Below are positions 14,696 to 22,900 of a stretch of DNA of 35,112 nt, one piece after another. The stretch is taken from assembly GCA_030611515.1 (NCBI GenBank), contig JAUWPQ010000011.1, positions 1-35,112 on the forward strand. The letters are read 5' to 3'. Every line of letters begins with the position of its first letter. The first letter of the stretch is position 1. The notes below the pieces were generated by a model. The model was not told where the DNA came from. It made no database searches and was given only the letters and a program-made list of their open reading frames with translations. A program made the translations under genes and the position numbers. The stretch comes from Planctomycetota bacterium. Its GTDB lineage: Bacteria; Planctomycetota; Planctomycetia; Pirellulales; Thermoguttaceae.

Positions 14696-15504
14696 GCAAG
14701 CCGTCAATTGACATAGACCTGGTAGTGCGCGAGGTGTTGGCCGAACTCGGTGCTGCGCCGGCCGGGGATACGAAGAAAAGAGAGGGGGGAAGAGAGAAGA
14801 GAGAAGAGGGAAGGGAGAAGAGGGAGAAACAAGGGTTGGGCACTTCAGTGCCCAGTGAAACGAGGGGTGGCACTGGCTTAGCCAGTGGAGGGCTGGGCAC
14901 TTTAGTGCCCAGTGCGGCGGACGGCGAGTTGGTGCTGACTTCCCGCGTGGTTTCGACGGGCGAACTGTCCGGCCGGTTGGACTCGGTGCGTCGGGTCGTA
15001 GTCTCGCGCCGGGCGGTCGTCACGCCGGCGGTGCGCGACGAATTGTTCCGCCGCGGGATCGCCCTGGAATATGTCGATCCATCGGACGGCCGCAAGGAGG
15101 CTATTCGTCTGGCAATGATAACTTCAGGGACCGATTTCGACCCTGCGCCGTTGGCGGCCGCGCTCGACCGCGAGGGATTCAGCGTAGAACGTTCGGATTC
15201 GGATTGCCTGATCGCCGCGGTGGATGAACTGGCGAAGGAAACATCGCGGTCGGATACACTCGGCGTGCTGTTGACTCCACACACGGCGGCGGGTTTGTGT
15301 TTGGCGAACCGGCTACCGGGGGTCCGGGCAATCGGCGGTTCCTGCGCGCCGGAAGTGGCCGCGGCCGCCGCCGCCGTCGGGGCCAACCTGCTGGTTGCCG
15401 ACCCGCGGGCAGGGAGTTTTTTCCAATTGAAACAGATTGTCGCGGAGTTCGCCCGCGGCGGGATGCGTTCTTGCCCCGAGGTTTTCCGCGGGAGATTGAC
15501 ATAG
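14692..15504 (+). CDS. RpiB/LacAB-like protein with encapsulation peptide, likely pseudoenzyme
   Basis: A 270-residue protein in three parts. Residues 5-20 (SIDIDLVVREVLAELG) form an amphipathic helix like an encapsulation peptide. Residues ~25-77 are a linker coded by repeats: a purine heptamer array gives GREKREE repeats and two hairpins give GLGTSVPS and GTLVPS. Residues ~135-270 resemble the RpiB/LacA/LacB sugar-phosphate isomerase fold (LGVLLTPHTAAGLCLAN then LPGVRA, like [23 protein letters not shown] in RpiB). The RpiB catalytic Cys (ICGTG) is replaced (LTPHT) and the Asp-His near the start is missing, so isomerase activity is doubtful. GTG start at 14692 overlaps the previous stop. 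The function is unknown; cargo or scaffold is my guess. Confidence 0.75.
   Translation: MSKPSIDIDLVVREVLAELGAAPAGDTKKREGGREKREEGREKREKQGLGTSVPSETRGGTGLASGGLGTLVPSAADGELVLTSRVVSTGELSGRLDSVRRVVVSRRAVVTPAVRDELFRRGIALEYVDPSDGRKEAIRLAMITSGTDFDPAPLAAALDREGFSVERSDSDCLIAAVDELAKETSRSDTLGVLLTPHTAAGLCLANRLPGVRAIGGSCAPEVAAAAAAVGANLLVADPRAGSFFQLKQIVAEFARGGMRSCPEVFRGRLT
14774..14914. repeat. Heptamer array and hairpin repeats inside the RpiB-like gene
   Basis: Eight purine heptamers at 14774-14829, then a hairpin TGGGCACTTCAGTGCCCA, a GGCACTGGCTTAGCCAGTG hairpin, and a second TGGGCACTTTAGTGCCCA hairpin up to about 14914. The whole block stays in frame and codes a disordered-looking linker. Confidence 0.85.
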
Positions 15505-15514
15505 GAGCAATGCG

Positions 15515-15811
15515 ATGCGAATTGCCGACGTGGTGGGAACGGTCACGCTCAATCGCGCCCATCCGAGCCTGATCGGCGCGCGGATCAAGCTGGTCACGCC
15601 GTTGAGCTGGGACAACCTCGCCGGCCGTTGGGACCAACGGCTGGAGGAAATCGCCGTGTTCGACGAGTTGGGGGCGGGGATCGGCAGCCGCATCGCAATC
15701 AGCGAGGGACGCGAAGCCGCCATGCCATTTTACCCCGAAATCAAACCGATCGACGCCTACAACGCGGCGATACTCGACACTTTGGATTACGAAACGCCGA
15801 CACTCGGCTAG
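15515..15811 (+). CDS. BMC-P shell protein 3 (EutN/CcmL pentamer)
   Basis: A 98-residue vertex protein, the third EutN-type gene of the operon. It begins MRIADVVGTVTLNRAHPSLIGARIKLV and contains VFDELGAGIGSRIAISEG, matching the family core; the C-terminal extension PIDAYNAAILDTLDYE is longer than in protein 2. The start at 15515 is seven bases after AGGAG; another ATG five bases earlier is out of frame. It lies 10 bases after the RpiB-like gene and 10 before the aldolase. Confidence 0.95.
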   Translation: MRIADVVGTVTLNRAHPSLIGARIKLVTPLSWDNLAGRWDQRLEEIAVFDELGAGIGSRIAISEGREAAMPFYPEIKPIDAYNAAILDTLDYETPTLG

Positions 15812-15821
15812 AGGAACGCAC

Positions 15822-16697
15822 ATGGTGAATATTCACAAAATCAAGCAGGAAATCTGCGAGATCGGCGAACGGCTGTATAAAAAGGGCTTCGCCGCCGCCA
15901 ACGACGGCAACATCAGCTACCGCGCCGGGACAAACCAGGTCGTTTGCACACCGACGATGATCTCCAAGGGCTTCATGAAGCCCGACGATCTGTGCGTCGT
16001 CGACATGGAAGGGAATCAGACGAGCGGCCGGCGGAAGATGACCAGCGAGATCAAGCTGCATCTGGCGATCATGAAGGAACGGTCGGAGATCAAGTCGGTG
16101 GTGCATTGTCATCCGCCGCACGCCACCGCCTTTGGCATCGCGCGCGAGCCGGTGCCGATGTGCGTCTTGCCGGAGGTGGAGATTTTCCTCGGCGACGTGC
16201 CGATCGCTAAGTACGATACCCCCGGCAGCCAGGAGTTCGCCGACACGATCCTGCCTTTCGTCCACAAGTCGAACGTGATAATTCTGGCCAATCACGGCAC
16301 GGTTAGCTTCGGCGAGAGCGTGGAGAATGCTTATTGGTGGACGGAAATCCTCGACGCCTACTGCCGCATGTTGATGCTGGCCCGGGGACTCGGATCGGTC
16401 AATTACTTCAGCGAGCCGGAGGCGCGTGCTCTGCTTGACCTGAAGCAGAAATGGGGCTATGCCGATCCCCGGCTGGAAGCGAAAAACTGCGACATCTGCG
16501 CTAACGACACCTTCCGTGAGAGTTGGCAGGAGTCGGGCGTGTCCCCCAAGGCATTCCAGTCGCCAAGCTTCTGCGGAGCGAAGAGCGCCCCGCCGGCCGG
16601 CGGCAACGGTTCAACCGTCGCCGGTGTATCGACCGACCAGGAAGCACTGATCCAATCGATCACCGATCGGGTGATGGCCACTCTCGGCGGCCGGTAG
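15822..16697 (+). CDS. Class II aldolase (fuculose/rhamnulose-phosphate aldolase-like) with C-terminal encapsulation peptide
   Basis: A zinc-dependent aldolase that would split L-fuculose-1-phosphate or L-rhamnulose-1-phosphate to DHAP and L-lactaldehyde, feeding the compartment. Of 291 residues, about 215 form the aldolase fold: NDGNISYR (27-34), TPTMISKGF, SEIKLHL with Glu76, the zinc histidines in HCHPPHA (95-101), and ANHGTVSFGES with the third His. A ~55-residue linker rich in Gly, Ser and Pro follows, then a terminal amphipathic helix (EALIQSITDRVMATLGG) typical of an encapsulation peptide. FucA itself is about 215 residues, so the tail is a microcompartment-specific addition. RBS AGGAA at 15811-15815. 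It is the last gene of the BMC operon. Fucose versus rhamnose preference cannot be told. Confidence 0.93.
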   Translation: MVNIHKIKQEICEIGERLYKKGFAAANDGNISYRAGTNQVVCTPTMISKGFMKPDDLCVVDMEGNQTSGRRKMTSEIKLHLAIMKERSEIKSVVHCHPPHATAFGIAREPVPMCVLPEVEIFLGDVPIAKYDTPGSQEFADTILPFVHKSNVIILANHGTVSFGESVENAYWWTEILDAYCRMLMLARGLGSVNYFSEPEARALLDLKQKWGYADPRLEAKNCDICANDTFRESWQESGVSPKAFQSPSFCGAKSAPPAGGNGSTVAGVSTDQEALIQSITDRVMATLGGR

Positions 16698-16700
16698 CCA

Positions 16701-16762
16701 ATGTAGCCGGCACACTCCGTGTGCCGACCGTTGTGTCCGCACACGGAGTGTGCGGACTACAT
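16701..16762. terminator. Long inverted repeat between convergent genes
   Basis: ATGTAGCCGGCACACTCCGT... pairs with ...CACGGAGTGTGCGGACTACAT across a short loop, filling the 71-base gap between the ends of the aldolase and the oppositely oriented Gfo/Idh/MocA gene. It can act in both directions as a terminator, but its form is also that of the mobile-looking palindromes of this genome. Confidence 0.6.
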
Positions 16763-16768
16763 TACGGC

Positions 16769-18106
16769 TCACACGTCGAGCGTGTAGCCCGGGCGGTAAA
16801 TCGGCTTGATGATCGTTTCCAGGCCGGCGACGTTGGTGGACTTCATGTTCTTGGCGTCCCATTGCACTCGTTCGCCCTTGCCGGTGGCGGCTACCCAGAC
16901 GGCCAGATTGCCGAGTAGATTGGTTTCGGCCAATCCGCCGGCATAGTCGGGAAAGTTCGACATGGCCGGCTCGCCCCCCTTGATCGCGCGGACCCATTCC
17001 TCGAAGTGGCCGGGCGATTCGACCCACTCGACCTCGGGCATCTCGGCGCCGCCGATCAGGTGCGGTCCGCCATCGTCGTCCGGCCCCGCGTAATCGCCCG
17101 GCGCGTAGAGCTTGCCCTTCTCTCCGATCACCAGACAACCACTTTTATTAACCGACTCGCCTTCAAGCAGTTCCCGATCGGGCCGCTTGCCGCCGTCGTA
17201 CCAAGTGAACTTGACCGGGGGCCGGCCGTCCAGCTCCGGGAAGTCGAAATTGATGATCGACCATTTTGGAAAATAGTCGCCGTTGTGCCCGGAGGTCTCG
17301 GCCTGGACGGCCACCGGATCGCGGAGGTTCAAGGCTATGTAGGGAAAGTTCACTGTGTGGCAGGCCATATCGCCCAAGGCGCCGCTGCCGAAATCCCACC
17401 AACTGCGCCAGGCGAAGGGGTGATAGCCGTTGGCGTATGGACGCACGGGCGCCGGCCCCAGCCAGACGTTCCAATCCAGATGTTTCGGACAGGGGACGGA
17501 CTTGGCTCGATCGCCCCCCTGCGGCCAGGTCGGCCGGTTGGTCCACACGTGGACGTCGGTGATCGTTCCCAGCACGCCGGACTTAATGACCGCCACCGCC
17601 CTACGGAGAGAACTGTCGGCGTTGAATTGATTGCCCATTTGCGTAGCGACGTTTTGCTCGCGGGCCACTCGGGCCATCAGACGCGCCTCGTAGATCGTGC
17701 GGGCCAGCGGTTTCTGGCAGAAACAATGCTTGCCCATCCGCATGGCCATCAACGCCGCCGGGGCGTGGACGTGATCGGGGGTGCTGACCGTTACCGCGTC
17801 GAGACGATCGCCCATCTCGTCGAGCATTTTGCGGAAATCGGTGTAACGCTTGGCCTCAGGAAACCTCTTCTTGCCTACGACGTTCAGAAGCTTCTCGTCG
17901 ACGTCGCAGATGGCAACCATCTCGCCGGCGTTTCCGGCGTTTGCCGAATCGCTCGATCCCCTGCCGCCGATTCCGATGCTGGCGAAGGCGATCCGCTCGT
18001 TGGGCGAGGTGCTTTCCTTGGCTTGGACGCCGCCGGCAACCCAAAAGCCGACGCCCGTCGCGGCGGACGCTTGCAGGAATCGGCGACGATTGGTGCGATG
18101 TGACAT
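16769..18106 (-). CDS. Gfo/Idh/MocA family oxidoreductase with Tat signal
   Basis: A 445-residue putative NAD(P)-dependent sugar or inositol dehydrogenase. The N-terminus MSHRTNRRRFLQASAATG is a twin-arginine signal followed by a hydrophobic stretch ending near GGVQAKES, so export to the periplasm is likely. The Rossmann segment (FASIGIGGRGSSD) follows, then STPDHVHAPAALMAMRMGKHCFCQKPLA, which contains the family's conserved EKP-like QKP site. Length and layout match the large planctomycete family of secreted Gfo/Idh/MocA proteins. The start at 18106 is set by the Tat motif; the frame is open 35 codons further up. Its substrate is unknown and it need not relate to the BMC. Confidence 0.92.
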   Translation of the reverse strand: MSHRTNRRRFLQASAATGVGFWVAGGVQAKESTSPNERIAFASIGIGGRGSSDSANAGNAGEMVAICDVDEKLLNVVGKKRFPEAKRYTDFRKMLDEMGDRLDAVTVSTPDHVHAPAALMAMRMGKHCFCQKPLARTIYEARLMARVAREQNVATQMGNQFNADSSLRRAVAVIKSGVLGTITDVHVWTNRPTWPQGGDRAKSVPCPKHLDWNVWLGPAPVRPYANGYHPFAWRSWWDFGSGALGDMACHTVNFPYIALNLRDPVAVQAETSGHNGDYFPKWSIINFDFPELDGRPPVKFTWYDGGKRPDRELLEGESVNKSGCLVIGEKGKLYAPGDYAGPDDDGGPHLIGGAEMPEVEWVESPGHFEEWVRAIKGGEPAMSNFPDYAGGLAETNLLGNLAVWVAATGKGERVQWDAKNMKSTNVAGLETIIKPIYRPGYTLDV

Positions 18107-18388
18107 GGATATTGACTCCCGATGTTGAAAAAGAGGACAATTCAGCATGAAACGTTTTAGCTGCGGCGCGGGGTGGGAGGATGGCACGGTGTGAATCGTA
18201 TGCCATCGCATTAAACATTCAGAATAGCGGCCAAAGCGGTTTTTTGCAAGTATTACCAGACCCGCGCCCGCCCGACCGGGGCATACTCAGCCTGCCCCGC
18301 AGTCCTCTATTTGCACGCTTTCCGGTTATCCGTTACCCTGATTGGTGTTTCCCTCGATCCATTGGATTACGAAAGGAGAGTTCGTGTG

Positions 18389-19648
18389 ATGAAACGTCGA
18401 TTCGCTCCGCTTTTGGCCGTGGGGCTTCTTTGCCTGATCAATCCCAACACCTCACTCGCCGCGCAGTCCGACGCGATCCAGCGCGTCGAGGCGCTCGGCG
18501 GCAAAATCAAATATGACGCCGACAAGCGCGTCGTCGCCGTGGACCTCATGGAATGCCAGGCCACCGACGCCGACGTGAAACTGCTCGCCCAGTTGACCGA
18601 TCTACGGAAACTAATGCTCTGGGGCGCGGAGATACACGACGAAGGCGTTAAACGACTCGCGGCCTTCCCCAAGCTCACCGACCTGGTCTTGGAAAACACG
18701 GAAGTCACCGACGCGGGCCTGGAAGTCTTCGGAAAGATGCCGCAACTGAGGTCGCTCAACCTCCGCCGAAGCACCTACATGACCGACGCCGGATTGGCGC
18801 ACGTCAAAAAACTGACCAACCTCAAATATCTCTCGCTCCTCTACAACAACATCACCGACGACGGACTGGCCGAACTGAAGGGCCTCGAAAAACTCCGCCT
18901 GCTGGACCTGCGCGGTTGCGTACAGATCACCGACGCCGGACTGGAGCAGATCAAAGGCCTGACGAACCTCCGCTGCCTGAAGCTCCGCAACACCGCCGTG
19001 ACCGACGCGGGCCTGGCGCATCTGGCGGGCATGACGCAACTGAAATCCCTCTCCATCGAAGACGCACAAATCACCGACGAGGGGCTGGAAGTATTGGAGA
19101 AGCTCGACAAAATCGAGGACCTCGTCGTCTTCCGCTGCTACTACATCACCGACGACGCCTTCAAGGCCATGAAGGGGCTGAAGCGGCTGAGGCGGCTTTC
19201 CGTCCGCGACACGGCGATCACCGGCTCGGGACTCGAGCACATCAAAAACGCCAAGGGGCTTGAAAAACTGGACTTGAGCGAAACTCAAGCCGACGACGAC
19301 GCCATGCGCCGCCTCACCGAGTTTCCCAAACTGCAATGGCTCAATCTTTGGCATACCCGAGTGACCGATGCCGGGCTGCAACACCTTTCGGCGCTGAAGA
19401 ACCCAACAATAAAATACCTCAACCTGACCGACACCAACGTCACCGACGCCGGGCTGGCGGCGCTCGGCGCGACGACCAGTTTGGAGAACTTGAACCTCAG
19501 CCTGACAAAGATCACCGACGCCGGTCTGGAACACCTCAAGAACCTCGAAAATCTCAAATCGCTCGATCTGAATCAGACCAGGGTAAGCAAGGAAGCCGCC
19601 GAACGACTGCGGCAGGCGCTGCCTAAGTGCAAGGTCAAGCGGATGTAG
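18389..19648 (+). CDS. Secreted leucine-rich-repeat protein
   Basis: A 419-residue protein with a signal peptide (MKRRFAPLLAVGLLCL, cleavage likely near SLAAQ) and about 14 tandem leucine-rich repeats of 23-26 residues. The repeat pattern is LxxLxLxxTxITDAGLxxLxxLxx, the type common in planctomycetes. It probably forms a curved binding solenoid outside the cytoplasm; partner and role are unknown. There are no other domains and no membrane anchor at the C-terminus. The start at 18389 follows GGAGAG and gives the signal peptide. It is a single gene divergent from the Gfo/Idh/MocA gene and convergent with the kinase gene. Confidence 0.93.
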   Translation: MKRRFAPLLAVGLLCLINPNTSLAAQSDAIQRVEALGGKIKYDADKRVVAVDLMECQATDADVKLLAQLTDLRKLMLWGAEIHDEGVKRLAAFPKLTDLVLENTEVTDAGLEVFGKMPQLRSLNLRRSTYMTDAGLAHVKKLTNLKYLSLLYNNITDDGLAELKGLEKLRLLDLRGCVQITDAGLEQIKGLTNLRCLKLRNTAVTDAGLAHLAGMTQLKSLSIEDAQITDEGLEVLEKLDKIEDLVVFRCYYITDDAFKAMKGLKRLRRLSVRDTAITGSGLEHIKNAKGLEKLDLSETQADDDAMRRLTEFPKLQWLNLWHTRVTDAGLQHLSALKNPTIKYLNLTDTNVTDAGLAALGATTSLENLNLSLTKITDAGLEHLKNLENLKSLDLNQTRVSKEAAERLRQALPKCKVKRM

Positions 19649-19907
19649 GCCGCCACCATTCCAATCCCGAAGGGATTGTATAAGAAAGCCCAGGGTTGTC
19701 GCTTTAGCGACTACCCTGGGTCGCTGGCCGCGATCGCCCTCTCAACCCTGAAAGGGTTGTGTCGTGCGGGGTCGCATTTCCGAAACCCCTTTGGGGTATT
19801 TGTTGGATTCGTCACCCGGAACCCAGGATAGACGCTGCGCGTCAATCCTGGGCTATCTTGTGAAAAGCCCTTCGGGCTACCGAGAGGAAAATGTTGCCAC
19901 ACATTAC
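19649..19907. repeat. Cluster of small hairpin repeats
   Basis: At least six short stems sit here: CAATCCC-GAA-GGGATTG (~19661-19677), CCCAGGGT...ACCCTGGG, CAACCCT-GAA-AGGGTTG (~19743-19759), ACCCC-TTT-GGGGT, CCCAGGAT...ATCCTGGG, and AGCCC-TTC-GGGCT (~19866-19878). The gap lies between converging gene ends. A similar cluster lies at 32790-33013. No coding sequence is supported. Confidence 0.8.
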
Positions 19908-22900
19908 TTACCGATCCAAGCCGGCGAGAATCTGCCGCAATATCCGATCGTAGGGGAAGTCTACGTAGTGGATAATGCGGCGGCGCTCGATTTTCTGTTT
20001 GGCGGCTTCGGCGCCGCTGGTCGCGGCGGCGATCCGTTTGTCGAAATCGGCGTGAATGCCGCGCGACTTGGCTCGGCCTTGATCGTAGAAACGTTGCGCC
20101 TCGGCCCCCGCGCGGGCGACCGCCGCGTCGAGTTCGGCAAGCGCGGCGGCCGAAGGGCGGCGGATCTCTTCGGCCGCACGGGCTGCGTACTCCCGGAGTT
20201 GGCCGACCCAATAGAAGACTTGCCGCGAGGACTGGGGATACGACTGGCCCGGCTTTTTCGGCGAAGGAACCTTCGAGACCAATTCCTTTAGCTTGTTTAC
20301 GCCTGACTGGTATGCCCGCCGCTCGAAACGCATCCAGGCGATGGCCTCCAGCGGCAGGAGCAAGTCGGGCTGCTGAAGGTGGACTTCCTCGAAGTGTTTC
20401 GTCGCCGCGTCGCGCTGCTTGTGCTTCATCAACAGCAGTCCGAACAGCAGCCGCGGCTCGATTTCCTTGCCCGACGCGCTCGCCGCCGAACGGTAATCGT
20501 TCCCGACCGCCTCGATATCGATCCGAATCTGTCCGAGGTAGGCGGCCAAGCGGCGGATGGCGGTTTTCGCTTGTTCGCTCAGCCGCGGTGGTCGGTTGTC
20601 GGGTAGGAACAATTCCGGCGACTGAGCGACGGCGAGTTTCTCGGCCGGCGAGACAATCGCCTCCTGAAGGAAGCCGAACAACTCGGTCGGCTCGATACGG
20701 AGGTCGCGGTTCTTGTCGGCCGCGCCCGAGTAGCCCTCGGCCGCCAGTACGGCGAACAGCCCGTGTCCCTTCTCGGACCAAACGGCGCCGCGCCCACCCG
20801 CCTTGCTGTTGGCGATGGCGGTGACGGTCCGCAGCGCCGCCCGGCCCGGCGGGGCGGCGAGCGAACCGAGCATCTCGGCCGAGGATGGTTCCTTGGCCAG
20901 GTCGGCCCCGTCGCCCGCGCGGCCGCAATCCAGCAGCAACAGCTTTTCCTTGGCCTTGCAGCCCTCCAACCGATCGACCAGCCACTGTAGCGGAAGCCCG
21001 GTGACGTTCATGCGGCGGAAATCGAAACTTCGCGGGGCCAAATACACCTTGCCGTCCTCGTTCCGATACGCCCGGCCGGCGACGTAGACCAACAGCTTGT
21101 CGTCCGCGCCCAACCGGCCGAGGAAATCGGGGATGCTCTGCTCGAGGCGGACCAGGCTCTCGTCGGTCAGCGTCAGCGTCTGGTCCGCGGGCACTTTGTA
21201 GCGGCCGACCAGCGCGCCGCGGAGCAGCTTCGCGTCGGCGGCGGCGTGTTCAGGCCGGCTCAGCGAGCGGTCCTCGAAGTTCTCGTTGGCGATCAGCAGC
21301 GCCCAACGCGATCGGTCGGAGAGGCGTCGGGCAGAGACCGAAATCGCCTTGGGCCGAGTCGCCTCGGGCGAATCGTGGGCCACCTCGACCACGTCGCCTT
21401 TGCGCAGATCGCTCAGTTTTATCGCGTCGCCGCCGAGGGTGATTTTGCATTTCGGGTCGATAAAATAGGTCGTCAGTTTGCCCCGCCGGCCGACTACGTC
21501 GATCGTTTTGGCGTCGTAATGCACCGCCTGAATCACACCCTCCTGACCCAAAACGCGATAGGCGCCGACGCGGACCACGCGGGTGTCGTGAGCGACGCCG
21601 ACCACGTCGCCGGGGCGAAGATCGGCCGGCTCGAGCAGTTTTGCGTTGATGAAACGGCGGCCGTTGATCGTGACTTCGCATTTCGGCGCGAACGGAAGCG
21701 TCAGCAATCGCGGATCGTCGTCGGGACCGACCGAGATGGTCATTTGTCCATTATCCGCGTCGAGATCGCGGATCACGCCGTCGATTGTGACCACCCGCTC
21801 GACCGACAGCTCGGTCGCTTCGCGCCCCGTTTCGCCACCGACGTGATGGACCGCGACCCGATCGTCGGGCAGCAGATCGGCCAGCGCGACGGGCCGGCCG
21901 TCGATTTGATTCAGCCCATTGAACGTGATTTTTAGATCGTCCGGCACGGCGACTTCCAGCTCGCTTATTCGGCCGTCGCCTTCGTCGAAGGCCAGCGTGA
22001 TCCGCCGCCGGCCGGCCTCTATGGTTTTGATCCGGCCGCGGCCGATCTCGGGGCGGAAGGCGTGGATTTCGGTGATCCGGCGTCCCGACTGGTCGAGCAC
22101 GTGCGAAATCACGATCCGGTCTTGCGGCCTCAGATCGCGCAACAGGCGCGACTTGTCGTTGATAAAGATGCGATCGTAACGGTTGAGCGAAATCTCCTTG
22201 GCCGCGCCGTCGTCCGCCTGGGTGATTGCCAGCCGCCACTCGTCCGTGTAGACGTTGGTCACCACTCCGCGCGTCGGAGCGGGCGGACCGGGCGAGACCG
22301 GCTTCGGCTTCTCGGGCAGGAGCATGATTACGCTCAGCACCGCCGAAAACGCCAATGCCGCCACCGCGGCGAAGCGCATACGACGTTTCTTTTTTCCGGC
22401 CGCCTCCCGAGCGGCCTCGGCTTTCGCGTCGGCTTCGTTCGGCCCCCCAGCGGCCTGCAACGGATCGACCCGCAGTTCCCAAAGGGCCTCTTTAGCCGAC
22501 TTGCATCGCTTCGATTGGTCCTTGACCACCAGGTGTTCGATCACTCGGGTAAGGTCCGGCGGCACGCCTTCGAGCACGCGGCCGATCGGCGGCAGATTGC
22601 GGTCCGCGGCGGCGTGCCACATCATCCAGGCGATCTGCCGATCGCGCCCGAAACTGCTCAGACCCGGAAATAAAGTCTCGAATTTCGACCCGCACATCAA
22701 CTCGTAGGCCGAGAACCCCAGCGAATAGAGGTCGCTGGCTGGGCCGACCGCGCCGAACTGGTCGGAGACCAACTCGGGGGCCATGTACTTGGTCGTCCCC
22801 TTAAGCAGACTCCCTTCCTCGTTGCTGGCGCGTCGGGCCAGTCCGAAATCGCCCAGCTTCACCCGGCCTTGGGCGTCGACCAGCATGTTGCTCGGCTTGA

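Noticed and set aside
19711-20985. Minus-strand open frame of ~424 codons overlapping the kinase gene
   Set aside because: Wrong frame of the kinase/caspase gene, Arg/Gly-rich, and it runs through repeat DNA.
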